Shown: positions 1 through 8,186 of the stretch, piece after piece | How positions within the stretch are numbered: the stretch's first letter is position 1 | How the letters are laid out: each line of letters starts with the position of its first letter | Assembly (NCBI RefSeq): GCF_006715485.1 | Contig: NZ_VFNH01000002.1 | Coordinates: forward strand, 930,001-994,000 | DNA length: 64,000 nt | Origin: Herbaspirillum sp. SJZ107 | GTDB taxonomy: Bacteria; Pseudomonadota; Gammaproteobacteria; Burkholderiales; Burkholderiaceae_D | Direction: 5' to 3' | Notes under the pieces: generated by a model | The model's input: only the letters and a program-made list of their open reading frames with translations | Database searches by the model: none | Told to the model about the DNA's origin: nothing | Translations under genes and position numbers: made by a program

Positions 1-1338
1 CCGATCGAGGATAACGCCGTAACGTGGTGGCAAGTCCAGGATCCGGTCAGGCTCCAGTGTTTCTTCATCCTGGCGCTGCTGACCATCGCCGCATTCTGGG
101 GCAAAGGACATTACACGCGCCGTCGCCCGTACTCGAACGAAGTGCGTGAAGTGCTGGGGATCAGCGTCATCCTGATCTTCCTCGACGCGGCCCTGGTATT
201 CTTCGGCAAATGGCAGTTTTCCCGTGCCGCGCTGGCATTGACCTGGACCTTTGCGCCGATGCTGTTGCTGGCGCTGCGCGCCATCACCAAGCTGGCGCTG
301 ATCCGGATGGGCGCCTGGCTGCGTCCCATGGTCGTGGTCGGCTGGGGCGAAAACGCGATCGAAACCGCGCGCGCCTTCGAAGACGAACGCCTGATGGGAT
401 ACGTGCTGCTGGCCTTTCTGGTGCCGCAGGACCGCCCGCGCCTCGACCTGGCCCTGGTCGACCGTTTCGGCCGCCAGGTGCCGTCGATCCGCCTGTCGAA
501 AAAAGTGGATTCCGTACTGGACAGCCTGGGCAATCCGCACGTCGTGCTCGCCCTCGAGCAAGGCGGCGTCGATCATTACCAGGACCTGATCCAGGATCTC
601 GGCCGCCGCCAGCGGCGCATCCAGGTCGTGCCGTCGATGCGCGGGCTGCCGCTGTACGGCATGGAAGTGGATCACTTCTTCGGCCATGAAGTGCTGCTCC
701 TGACGGTCCGCAACAACCTGGCACGCCGCCTGCCTCGCCTGATCAAGCGCGCGTTCGACATCGTCGTTTCCACATGCGCCCTGATCCTGGGCGCGCCCTT
801 GCTGCTGTGGATCGCAGTCCGCGTCGCGGCATCCGGCGGTCCGATCTTCTTCGGGCACAAGCGCCAGGGACAGCATAACAAGACCTTTGCCTGCTACAAG
901 TTCAGGACGATGGCGCCGAATGCCGAGCAACTGCTGCAGGATGTGCTGGCAAACGATCCGGCCGCGCGCGAAGAATGGGAACGCGATTTCAAGCTCAAGA
1001 ACGATCCGCGGATCACGCCGATCGGAAAATTCCTGAGGAAGACCAGCATGGACGAATTGCCGCAATTGTGGAACGTCCTCAAGGGCGACATGAGCCTGGT
1101 GGGGCCGCGTCCGGTCATCACGGCGGAACTCGAGCGATATGGCAACCAGGTCGACTATTATTTCGAAGCCAAGCCGGGCATCACCGGACTGTGGCAAATC
1201 AGCGGCCGCAACGACATCACGTATGACACCCGCGTCTATCTCGACACCTGGTATGTGAAGAACTGGTCGCTGTTCAACGATATCGTCATCCTGCTCAGGA
1301 CCTTCAAGGTCATCTTCCGCCGCGACGGTGCCTATTGA
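1..1338 (+). CDS. wbaP: WbaP-type undecaprenyl-phosphate phosphosugar transferase, 5' end missing
   Basis: The reading frame is open from base 1, so the start lies outside the window. The visible part has hydrophobic segments and a central soluble region, then a C-terminal bacterial sugar transferase domain of about 200 residues. Seen there are the basic-hydrophobic entry (RLIKRAFDIVVSTCALILG), the KFRTM motif, a TSMDELPQLWNVLKGDMSLVGPRP-type block and the GLWQISGRND ending. In this family (polyprenyl-phosphate hexose-1-phosphate transferases) the protein starts repeat-unit synthesis by moving a sugar phosphate, often galactose-1-P, onto undecaprenyl phosphate at the inner membrane. It fits the following glycosyltransferases and rhamnose genes. 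The exact sugar is not determinable. Confidence 0.9.
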   Translation, partial: PIEDNAVTWWQVQDPVRLQCFFILALLTIAAFWGKGHYTRRRPYSNEVREVLGISVILIFLDAALVFFGKWQFSRAALALTWTFAPMLLLALRAITKLALIRMGAWLRPMVVVGWGENAIETARAFEDERLMGYVLLAFLVPQDRPRLDLALVDRFGRQVPSIRLSKKVDSVLDSLGNPHVVLALEQGGVDHYQDLIQDLGRRQRRIQVVPSMRGLPLYGMEVDHFFGHEVLLLTVRNNLARRLPRLIKRAFDIVVSTCALILGAPLLLWIAVRVAASGGPIFFGHKRQGQHNKTFACYKFRTMAPNAEQLLQDVLANDPAAREEWERDFKLKNDPRITPIGKFLRKTSMDELPQLWNVLKGDMSLVGPRPVITAELERYGNQVDYYFEAKPGITGLWQISGRNDITYDTRVYLDTWYVKNWSLFNDIVILLRTFKVIFRRDGAY

Positions 1339-1515
1339 TAAGGCTGTCGCCTCCTGCGGCCCTGCGCTAGGTTCGTCCGGGCCGGGCCTGCCTGCGGGCA
1401 GAGGCGGGACCGAACCGGCAGCCGCGTCCGCTGCCATCTGCCGCGCGGGGGCCGGGCATCCGTTCGACCCGGCAGCGCCGGACCTGCCAGCCGAGTAACC
1501 GTTACACCGATCAAT

Positions 1516-2502
1516 ATGCAATCCAAATCTGTACAAATCGTTCTTGCCACCTACAACGGGGCGCGCTTCCTGCCTGCGCAGCTCGATTCGATTCTTGCCC
1601 AGCAGGACTATTTTTCCGAAATCCTGGTGTGCGACGACGGCTCGACCGACACCACCCTCGACGTGATCGCGCAGTACGTCAGCCGTTATCCGGGCAAGAT
1701 CAGGGTGGTGCCGAAAAAACCGGGCCAGCGCGGCGCGGCCGCCAACTTCTCGAATCTACTGGAGTGCAGCACTGCGGATTATGTCCTGCTGTGCGACCAG
1801 GATGACGTCTGGGATGCCGACAAGATCCAGTCGCTGACGGCAAGGATGGACGAGCTGGAACTGCAGCACGGCGCCGGCAAGCCGCTGCTGCTGCACAGCG
1901 ACCTGCGCGTCGTGGACGAGCAGCTGCGCCAGATTTCCGCGTCGCTGTTCGAGTACCAGAACCTCGACAAGAACCTGTCCAGCCTGGCGGGTTGCCTATG
2001 CCAGAACTCCGTCACCGGCTGTACGGTGATCGTGAACCGTGCCCTGATCCGGCTGGCGCTGCCGGTTGCACCGCAGGCGGTGATGCACGACTGGTGGCTG
2101 GCCCTGGTGGCGGCCGCATTCGGCCGCGTCGAATTCCTCGACCGTCCGTTCATCCGTTACCGCCAGCACGCGTCGAATACGCTGGGTGCGAAAGGCTGGG
2201 GAATCCGGCGGATTGCCCAGACCGTGCCCAAGGCGTTTTCGCGCCAGAAAGCGGCCGATGCGCTGCGTCCGATCATCGTGCAGGCCGATGCATTTTCCGC
2301 GGCCTATGCCGCCAGGCTCGGCAGCGACCAGCAAAGCCTGGCGCGCAGCCTCGGCACCATGCCGCAAGCCTCGCCGGTGGCGCGGCTGTGGCGCGCCGCC
2401 AGCCTGCGCCTGAAGAAGCAGGGCCTGCTGCGGACCCTGGGCATGTACTGGTTCCTGCTGATTGCCGATTTCGATTCGGCAGCCCGGGCGAAACGGCAGT
2501 GA
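1516..2502 (+). CDS. GT2 family glycosyltransferase, probable rhamnosyltransferase
   Basis: A 328-residue GT-A fold enzyme. The nucleotide-sugar binding start (VQIVLATYNGARFLPAQLDS) is followed by CDDGSTD near residue 41 and the LLCDQDDVW block near residue 91, whose acidic residues usually bind the metal and sugar nucleotide. A conserved MHDWW segment and a YRQHASN segment lie in the second half, as in many rhamnosyltransferases. No membrane segment is seen, so it probably works at the cytoplasmic face on the undecaprenyl-linked acceptor. The dTDP-rhamnose genes downstream make rhamnose a likely donor product, but this is inference. No strong ribosome binding site precedes the ATG. Confidence 0.85.
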   Translation: MQSKSVQIVLATYNGARFLPAQLDSILAQQDYFSEILVCDDGSTDTTLDVIAQYVSRYPGKIRVVPKKPGQRGAAANFSNLLECSTADYVLLCDQDDVWDADKIQSLTARMDELELQHGAGKPLLLHSDLRVVDEQLRQISASLFEYQNLDKNLSSLAGCLCQNSVTGCTVIVNRALIRLALPVAPQAVMHDWWLALVAAAFGRVEFLDRPFIRYRQHASNTLGAKGWGIRRIAQTVPKAFSRQKAADALRPIIVQADAFSAAYAARLGSDQQSLARSLGTMPQASPVARLWRAASLRLKKQGLLRTLGMYWFLLIADFDSAARAKRQ

Positions 2503-2581
2503 CGCGGAACAGCTGCGACCGGGCGACATTCCATCCCATGCCGGCACGGTGGTCACCGTCTGGTTGCGCCAAGAGAGGCAA

Positions 2582-3769
2582 ATGACCACTTATCATTCAG
2601 AAGGCAGTCAGCTCGAGGCGGCCGTCATTCGTAACCTGTTTCTGGCAAGCATATTTTTATATCCTTTCCAGATACTGTCGCACACGCTTTACCTGTTGCC
2701 CCAGCTGGGTTTCATGAGCGTGATGCTGTGGCGTTTCCTGACGACCCGGTGCAGCGTGTCGTTCGGCTGGGGATTGCTGTGCGTGAGCGGGCTGTTCAGC
2801 GTCGCGTCGGCCGCCGCGGTCGAAACGCTGGCGGACAGTCCCAGCTACGACCTCGTCATCAAAATGGTCGTCAACGTGATCACGGTCTGCATCATCGCAT
2901 CGCGCCGTTCGATTTTCTTCGGCATCGAAACCGCGACCGCGCTGCGCAGGATCGCCTTGGCCTGGCTGGTCATCTCGGTTGCCGTGTATGCCGCCAAAGG
3001 CATGAATTTCAGCTCCATCATCGTATCGATGACGTCCGGCGAACAGCTGGCCAGTTCCGAGCTGTATGGTTTCGCCGAGCCGCTCGCCAGCGTCTACCTG
3101 ACGAAAAACATCACCGCGATGTTCGTTGCGTCGACATTCGCGCTGTTCCTGTACGTGTGTGCGGGAGTGGGGCGGAAAGTCACCCTGATCGATTTCGCGG
3201 TGTTCTTCCTGTCGGTGCTGGTGTTCTTTTCGCGCCAGGCCCTGATTGCCGTGGTCGTGCTGTACGTCTGCTACAAGCTCCTGAGCGTCAGTCGGAAACA
3301 GGCCTTGATGATCGTCGCGGCCGGCGCCGCCATCCTGTATGCGTTCGTGATGGCCTTCTTTAACTTCGACAGCAAGGGCGACGGCGCCAGCGAACGTCTT
3401 TTACTGTGGCGCTATTTCTTCGATCATTTTTCAGATTTCTATTTTTCGGGATTCGGCGTGAATGGCCTGAACGATGTGCTGAAACAGTCCATCGGCATCG
3501 ACAATTTCCACATGTTTTTCATGAACCAGATCGGCGCCTATGGCCTGGTTCACTTCATTGCCTTCAGCACGTTCTGCCTGACCTGCATATTCAGCAGTTC
3601 GTCCAGCCGTTATCGCTGGGTGCTGGTCGCCGGATATTATCTCAACGTTCTTTTCCAGACCTACGGCTACGAATACGGCAATCTGTTCCTGCTGGGCGCC
3701 GCTTATGCGCTGACCGTGCCGAAACCAGCCGCGAGGCCAGCCGGATTACCGCATGCCGCCGCCGCATGA
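2582..3769 (+). CDS. Polytopic membrane protein, Wzy/O-antigen ligase-like
   Basis: The chosen ATG gives 395 residues and has AGAGAGG just upstream. A longer in-frame start at 2462 would overlap the preceding gene by 41 bases and add a non-hydrophobic leader. The protein is strongly hydrophobic, with roughly ten predicted membrane segments and a longer loop near the C-terminal third containing GDGASERLLLWRYFFDHF, reminiscent of the periplasmic loop of O-antigen polymerases and ligases. Position between two glycosyltransferases fits a polymerase of the repeat unit. Wzy proteins diverge greatly, so the function is inferred from topology and context. Confidence 0.6.
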   Translation: MTTYHSEGSQLEAAVIRNLFLASIFLYPFQILSHTLYLLPQLGFMSVMLWRFLTTRCSVSFGWGLLCVSGLFSVASAAAVETLADSPSYDLVIKMVVNVITVCIIASRRSIFFGIETATALRRIALAWLVISVAVYAAKGMNFSSIIVSMTSGEQLASSELYGFAEPLASVYLTKNITAMFVASTFALFLYVCAGVGRKVTLIDFAVFFLSVLVFFSRQALIAVVVLYVCYKLLSVSRKQALMIVAAGAAILYAFVMAFFNFDSKGDGASERLLLWRYFFDHFSDFYFSGFGVNGLNDVLKQSIGIDNFHMFFMNQIGAYGLVHFIAFSTFCLTCIFSSSSSRYRWVLVAGYYLNVLFQTYGYEYGNLFLLGAAYALTVPKPAARPAGLPHAAAA

Positions 3770-3785
3770 TCTGATTTACGAAGTC

Positions 3786-4709
3786 ATGACTATAAAACCT
3801 AGAATTTTGGTACTCCTCGCCGCCTATAACGGCGCGACCTGGATTTGCGAACAGATCCGGACAATCCTGGCCCAGGACGATGTCGACGTGGCGATCGCGA
3901 TCGCCGACGACCGCTCGAACGACGCGACCGCGGCCCGCATTCAGGAGGAGTTCGGCAATCATCCGGCCATCAGCGTGACGACCTGGGACAAAGGCAGCGG
4001 ATCGGCGGGCGCGAATTTCCGCCGCCTTTTCAGGACCGTTTCCGTCGATTCCTTTGATTATGTGGCGCTGGCCGACCAGGATGACGTCTGGCATGCCAGG
4101 AAGCTGTCGGTGGCGGTGGAAGCGCTGCGCCGCAGCGGCGCCGACGGCTATTCCTGCGCCACCACGGCATTCTGGGAAGACGGCAAGGAGGAAATCCTGT
4201 CCCAGAGCGCAGCGGTGCGCGACATGGACTTCCTGTTCGAAGGTGCCGGCCAGGGATGCACGTTCGTGATGACGGCGGGACTGTTCCGCGACGTGCAGCG
4301 ATTCTGCAGTGCCAATCACGCATTGAGCGAAAAGTTCCACTACCACGATTGGCTGATTTATCTGCTGGCACGGGCGTGGGGAAAACGCTGGCATTTCGAC
4401 CAGCAACCGTGGCTGCGTTATCGCCAGCACGCGAACAATGAAATCGGTTCGAAAGGCAGTTTCGGCTCGATCGTGAAACGTCTCGAATTGATCCGGAACG
4501 GCTGGTATCGGCGCCAGATTGCGGCAGCCGTCGAAATATACCTCCGCGAACGGACAGATGTTAAGATCGTGTACTTTGAGAAAGTCCTGAGCGCTCCGGA
4601 TTCGGTTCTCCGACGGCTGCGAATGTCCAGGCTTGTCATCACCGGCGGACGTCGACGCCTCAGTGACCGTTCGGTACTTGCGATATCGGCACTTGCGGGT
4701 TGGATTTGA
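3786..4709 (+). CDS. GT2 family glycosyltransferase
   Basis: From this ATG the protein has 307 residues and starts directly with the GT-A core ([20 protein letters not shown]). An upstream in-frame ATG at 3753 would overlap the membrane protein gene. ADDRSND and LADQDDVW match the acidic motifs of the first GT2 gene. HDW and YRQHANNE in the second half also match it, so the two enzymes are related. It probably adds a second, possibly rhamnose, residue of the repeat unit at the inner membrane. The C-terminus is less conserved and has no recognised extra domain. Confidence 0.8.
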   Translation: MTIKPRILVLLAAYNGATWICEQIRTILAQDDVDVAIAIADDRSNDATAARIQEEFGNHPAISVTTWDKGSGSAGANFRRLFRTVSVDSFDYVALADQDDVWHARKLSVAVEALRRSGADGYSCATTAFWEDGKEEILSQSAAVRDMDFLFEGAGQGCTFVMTAGLFRDVQRFCSANHALSEKFHYHDWLIYLLARAWGKRWHFDQQPWLRYRQHANNEIGSKGSFGSIVKRLELIRNGWYRRQIAAAVEIYLRERTDVKIVYFEKVLSAPDSVLRRLRMSRLVITGGRRRLSDRSVLAISALAGWI

Positions 4710-4725
4710 GAATTTAGGAGCTTTT

Positions 4726-5784
4726 ATGATTTTAGTTACGGGCGGTGCGGGTTTTATCGGTGGGAATTTTGTATTGGATTGGCTCGCCGCAGCGGACGAG
4801 CCGGTCATCAATCTGGACAAGTTGACCTATGCGGGCAATCTCGAAAACCTGGCGAGCCTGCAGGGCAATCCGAACCATGTATTCGTGAAAGGCGACATCG
4901 GCGATGCAGCACTGGTCGGGCGCCTGCTGGCCGAACACAAGCCGCGCGCGGTCGTCAATTTTGCGGCTGAAAGCCACGTCGACCGCAGCATCCACGGCCC
5001 GGAAGACTTCATCCAGACCAACGTGGTCGGCACCTTCCACCTGCTGGAAGCCGTACGCGCCTACTGGAATGGCCTGGACGAGCAGGACAAGGCTGCGTTC
5101 CGTTTCCTGCACGTGTCGACCGATGAAGTGTACGGTTCGCTGAGCAAGGAAGATCCGGCCTTCCGTGAAACCAATCGCTACGAGCCGAACAGCCCATATT
5201 CGGCCAGCAAGGCAGCCAGCGATCACCTGGTGCGCGCCTACCATCACACCTACGGCATTCCGGTGCTGACCACGAACTGTTCCAACAACTACGGTCCTTA
5301 CCACTTCCCGGAAAAGCTGATCCCGCTGTGCATCCACAATGCGCTGGCCGGCAAGCCCTTGCCGATCTACGGCGACGGCCAGCAGATCCGCGACTGGCTG
5401 TACGTCAAGGACCACTGCTCGGCGATCCGCCGCGTGCTCGAGGCAGGCCAGCTCGGCGAGGTCTACAACGTCGGCGGCTGGAACGAAAAGGCCAACCTCG
5501 ACGTGGTGCATACCCTGTGCGACATTCTCGACGAACTGAGCCCGCGTACCGACGGCCAGTCCTACCGGACCCAGATCACCTTCGTCACCGATCGTCCCGG
5601 CCACGACCGCCGCTACGCCATCGATGCGACCAAGCTCGAGCGCGAACTCGGCTGGAAGCCGGCGGAAACCTTCGAGACCGGCATCCGCAAGACGGTGCAG
5701 TGGTATCTCGACAACCAGAAATGGGTCGGCAACGTGACCAGCGGCGCCTATCGCGACTGGCTGGATGTCCAGTATGGAGCGTGA
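4726..5784 (+). CDS. rfbB: dTDP-glucose 4,6-dehydratase RfbB
   Basis: The ATG at 4726 is preceded by TTAGGAGC and places the Rossmann motif TGGAGFIGG at the N-terminus. An earlier in-frame ATG lies inside the previous gene. The 352-residue length is normal. Seen are STDEVYG around the catalytic Thr/Asp/Glu and the [10 protein letters not shown] segment with the YxxxK dyad, then the typical [18 protein letters not shown] block. It converts dTDP-glucose to dTDP-4-keto-6-deoxyglucose, the second step of dTDP-L-rhamnose synthesis. It is the first of four rhamnose genes on the same strand and overlaps rfbD by about 11 bases. Confidence 0.97.
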   Translation: MILVTGGAGFIGGNFVLDWLAAADEPVINLDKLTYAGNLENLASLQGNPNHVFVKGDIGDAALVGRLLAEHKPRAVVNFAAESHVDRSIHGPEDFIQTNVVGTFHLLEAVRAYWNGLDEQDKAAFRFLHVSTDEVYGSLSKEDPAFRETNRYEPNSPYSASKAASDHLVRAYHHTYGIPVLTTNCSNNYGPYHFPEKLIPLCIHNALAGKPLPIYGDGQQIRDWLYVKDHCSAIRRVLEAGQLGEVYNVGGWNEKANLDVVHTLCDILDELSPRTDGQSYRTQITFVTDRPGHDRRYAIDATKLERELGWKPAETFETGIRKTVQWYLDNQKWVGNVTSGAYRDWLDVQYGA

Positions 5785-6676
5785 ATTGAAGATTCTCGTC
5801 ACCGGAAAGAACGGGCAGGTCGGCTTCGAACTGCAACGGGCGCTGGCGCCGCTCGGCCAGGTGGTCGCGATCGACCAGGCCGACTGCGATCTGGCGGATG
5901 CTGAAGCGATCAGGGCGCTGGTGCGCCGGATCGGGCCGGATGTGATCGTCAATCCGGCGGCCTACACCGCCGTCGACAAGGCCGAGGCCGACCAGGGCAC
6001 GGCGTTTGCGGTCAATGCCGAGGCGCCGCGCGTGTTCGGCGAAGAAGCGGCGCGCCTGGGCGCGCTGGTGGTGCACTTTTCGACCGATTACGTGTTCAAC
6101 GGCAGCAAGGAAGGCGCCTATGCCGAAACCGACACGCCCGATCCGCAAAGCGTGTACGGCCGGACCAAGTACGAGGGCGAACGCGCCCTGGCCGGCGCGA
6201 ACCCGCGCCACTTGATCCTGCGCACGAGCTGGGTGGTCGGCGCGCACGGCGGCAACTTCGCGAAGACGATGCTGCGCCTGGCGGCGGAACGCGAGCAGCT
6301 GAACGTGGTTGCCGACCAGTTCGGGGCGCCGACCTCGGCGGCACTGCTGGCCGACCTGACGGCGCACCTGGTGCGGCAATACCAGGACAAGGGCGGCGAT
6401 GCCTTCCCTTACGGTACCTATCACGTCGTCGCCGGTGGCGAAACCAGCTGGTGCGACTATGCGCGCTTCGTCATTGCCGAAGCGCTGGCCGCCGGCCGTC
6501 AGCTCAAGACCACGCCGGACAAGGTCTTCCCGCTGAGCACCACGGACTATCCGACGCCGGCGAAACGTCCGGCCAATTCGCGTCTCGACACCACACGTTT
6601 CCGTAGCACGTTTGGCCTGATCCTGCCCGAATGGCAGGACGGCGTCCGCCACGTCCTCCAACAAATCCTTTCATAA
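5774..6676 (+). CDS. rfbD: dTDP-4-dehydrorhamnose reductase RfbD
   Basis: A 300-residue short-chain reductase with GKNGQVG at the NAD(P) site, FSTDYVFNG, and YGRTKYEGE carrying the YxxxK catalytic pair. It reduces dTDP-4-keto-L-rhamnose to dTDP-L-rhamnose, the last step of the pathway. The start lies within the end of rfbB (another in-frame ATG at 5765 would add three residues), which suggests translational coupling. The stop is one base before the rfbA ATG. The order B-D-A-C is common in Gram-negative rhamnose operons. Confidence 0.96.
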   Translation: MERELKILVTGKNGQVGFELQRALAPLGQVVAIDQADCDLADAEAIRALVRRIGPDVIVNPAAYTAVDKAEADQGTAFAVNAEAPRVFGEEAARLGALVVHFSTDYVFNGSKEGAYAETDTPDPQSVYGRTKYEGERALAGANPRHLILRTSWVVGAHGGNFAKTMLRLAAEREQLNVVADQFGAPTSAALLADLTAHLVRQYQDKGGDAFPYGTYHVVAGGETSWCDYARFVIAEALAAGRQLKTTPDKVFPLSTTDYPTPAKRPANSRLDTTRFRSTFGLILPEWQDGVRHVLQQILS

Positions 6677-6677
6677 A

Positions 6678-7556
6678 ATGGCCAATATTCAACGCAAAGG
6701 GATCATTCTCGCTGGCGGCTCCGGCACCCGGCTGTATCCCGTGACGCAGGCGGTGAGCAAGCAGCTCATGCCGGTGTACGACAAGCCCATGATTTATTAC
6801 CCGCTCAGCACGCTGATGCTGAGCGGTATCCGCGAAGTCCTGGTGATCAGTACCCCGCAAGATACGCCGCGTTTCGCGGACCTGCTCGGCGACGGCAGCC
6901 AGTGGGGCATGAACATCCAGTACGCGGTGCAGCCGAGCCCGGACGGTCTGGCGCAGGCTTTCGTGATCGGCAAGGACTTCGTCGGCAATGCGCCGAGCGC
7001 ACTGGTCCTGGGCGATAACATTTTCTATGGCCACGACCTGGTCAAGCAGCTGCACAGCGCCAACGAACGCACCGACGGCGCCACCGTGTTCGCCTATCAC
7101 GTGCACGATCCGGAACGCTACGGCGTGGTCGAATTCGACGCCAACCAGCGTGCGCTGAGCATCGAGGAAAAGCCGAAGACGCCCAAGTCGAACTATGCCG
7201 TGACAGGCCTGTATTTCTACGACAGCGACGTCTGCTCGATCGCCGCCGACATCAAGCCGTCCGCCCGCGGCGAGCTCGAGATCACCGACGTCAACAAGTG
7301 CTATCTGCAAAGCGGAAAGCTGGACGTCGAAATCATGGGCCGCGGCTATGCCTGGCTGGACACCGGCACCCATGACAGCCTGCTGGAAGCGGCCAGCTTC
7401 ATCGCGACCCTGCAAAAACGCCAGGGCCTGCAGGTCGCTTGCCCGGAAGAGATCGCCTATCGCCAGGGCTGGATCGATGCCGCAGCGCTGCAAAGGCTGG
7501 CGTCGCCGCTGTCCAAGAACGGGTATGGCCAATACCTGTTGAATCTGCTGAAATAA
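6678..7556 (+). CDS. rfbA: Glucose-1-phosphate thymidylyltransferase RfbA
   Basis: A 292-residue nucleotidyltransferase. The N-terminal signature [16 protein letters not shown] and the [17 protein letters not shown] block are intact, as are [10 protein letters not shown] and the [12 protein letters not shown] segment. It joins dTTP and glucose-1-phosphate to make dTDP-glucose, the first step of the rhamnose pathway, and is usually feedback-inhibited by dTDP-L-rhamnose. It follows rfbD after one base and precedes rfbC after three, so the four genes are almost certainly one transcript. Confidence 0.97.
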   Translation: MANIQRKGIILAGGSGTRLYPVTQAVSKQLMPVYDKPMIYYPLSTLMLSGIREVLVISTPQDTPRFADLLGDGSQWGMNIQYAVQPSPDGLAQAFVIGKDFVGNAPSALVLGDNIFYGHDLVKQLHSANERTDGATVFAYHVHDPERYGVVEFDANQRALSIEEKPKTPKSNYAVTGLYFYDSDVCSIAADIKPSARGELEITDVNKCYLQSGKLDVEIMGRGYAWLDTGTHDSLLEAASFIATLQKRQGLQVACPEEIAYRQGWIDAAALQRLASPLSKNGYGQYLLNLLK

Positions 7557-7559
7557 GGT

Positions 7560-8120
7560 ATGCCGAGTATGCCGTACACCGTAACCCCCACCGCCATCCC
7601 CGAAGTCCTGGTGCTGACGCCGAAAGTGTTCGGCGACGCGCGCGGCTTTTTCTTCGAAAGCTTCAACGCGCGCGATTTCGCGCAGGTGACGGGCCTCGAC
7701 GTGGAATTCGTTCAGGACAACCACAGCAAGTCTGCGCATGGTGTATTGCGTGGCCTGCATTACCAGATCCAGCATCCTCAGGGCAAACTGGTCAGGGTCG
7801 TGCAGGGCACCGTGTTCGACGTCGCGGTCGACCTGCGCAAATCCTCGCCGACCTTCGGCAAGTGGGTCGGCGAGGTGCTGAGCGAGGACAACCACAAGCA
7901 ATTGTGGGTGCCGCCGGGCTTTGCCCACGGCTTCGTGGTGCTCAGCGAGTCGGCCGAGTTCCTGTACAAGACCACCGATTACTGGTTCCCGGAACACGAG
8001 CGCAGCCTGCTCTGGAACGATCCTGCCGTCGGCATCGAGTGGCCGTTCGATTTCGCCCCGCAGCTGGCTGCCAAGGATGCAGCCGGCAAGCCGCTGGGCG
8101 AAGCCGACCTGTTCGACTGA
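7560..8120 (+). CDS. rfbC: dTDP-4-dehydrorhamnose 3,5-epimerase RfbC
   Basis: A 186-residue cupin-fold epimerase. The block VQDNHSKSAHGVLRGLHYQ holds the family's substrate-binding and catalytic His region, and the WVPPGFAHGFVVLSE segment is typical. It epimerises C3 and C5 of the 4-keto sugar before RfbD acts. A second in-frame ATG at 7569 could also serve as the start. It ends the rhamnose set and is followed at once by a strong intrinsic terminator, so the dTDP-rhamnose operon stops here. Confidence 0.96.
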   Translation: MPSMPYTVTPTAIPEVLVLTPKVFGDARGFFFESFNARDFAQVTGLDVEFVQDNHSKSAHGVLRGLHYQIQHPQGKLVRVVQGTVFDVAVDLRKSSPTFGKWVGEVLSEDNHKQLWVPPGFAHGFVVLSESAEFLYKTTDYWFPEHERSLLWNDPAVGIEWPFDFAPQLAAKDAAGKPLGEADLFD

Positions 8121-8141
8121 CCGGACCGGCATATCGTTGGG

Positions 8142-8171
8142 GGCCGCGCATGCCGCGGCCATATTTTTTTT
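8142..8171 (+). terminator. Rho-independent terminator after rfbC
   Basis: A perfect 7-bp stem (GGCCGCG / CGCGGCC) with loop CATGC is followed by ATA and eight T residues. It lies 21 bases after the rfbC stop and separates the rhamnose operon from the YjbH-PAP2 gene. Confidence 0.88.
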
Positions 8172-8186
8172 CTCATCCGCCAGTAA

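Noticed and set aside
1339-1515. GC-rich gap after wbaP considered as a remnant gene or terminator
   Set aside because: No T-run hairpin and no frame with recognisable similarity; left unannotated.
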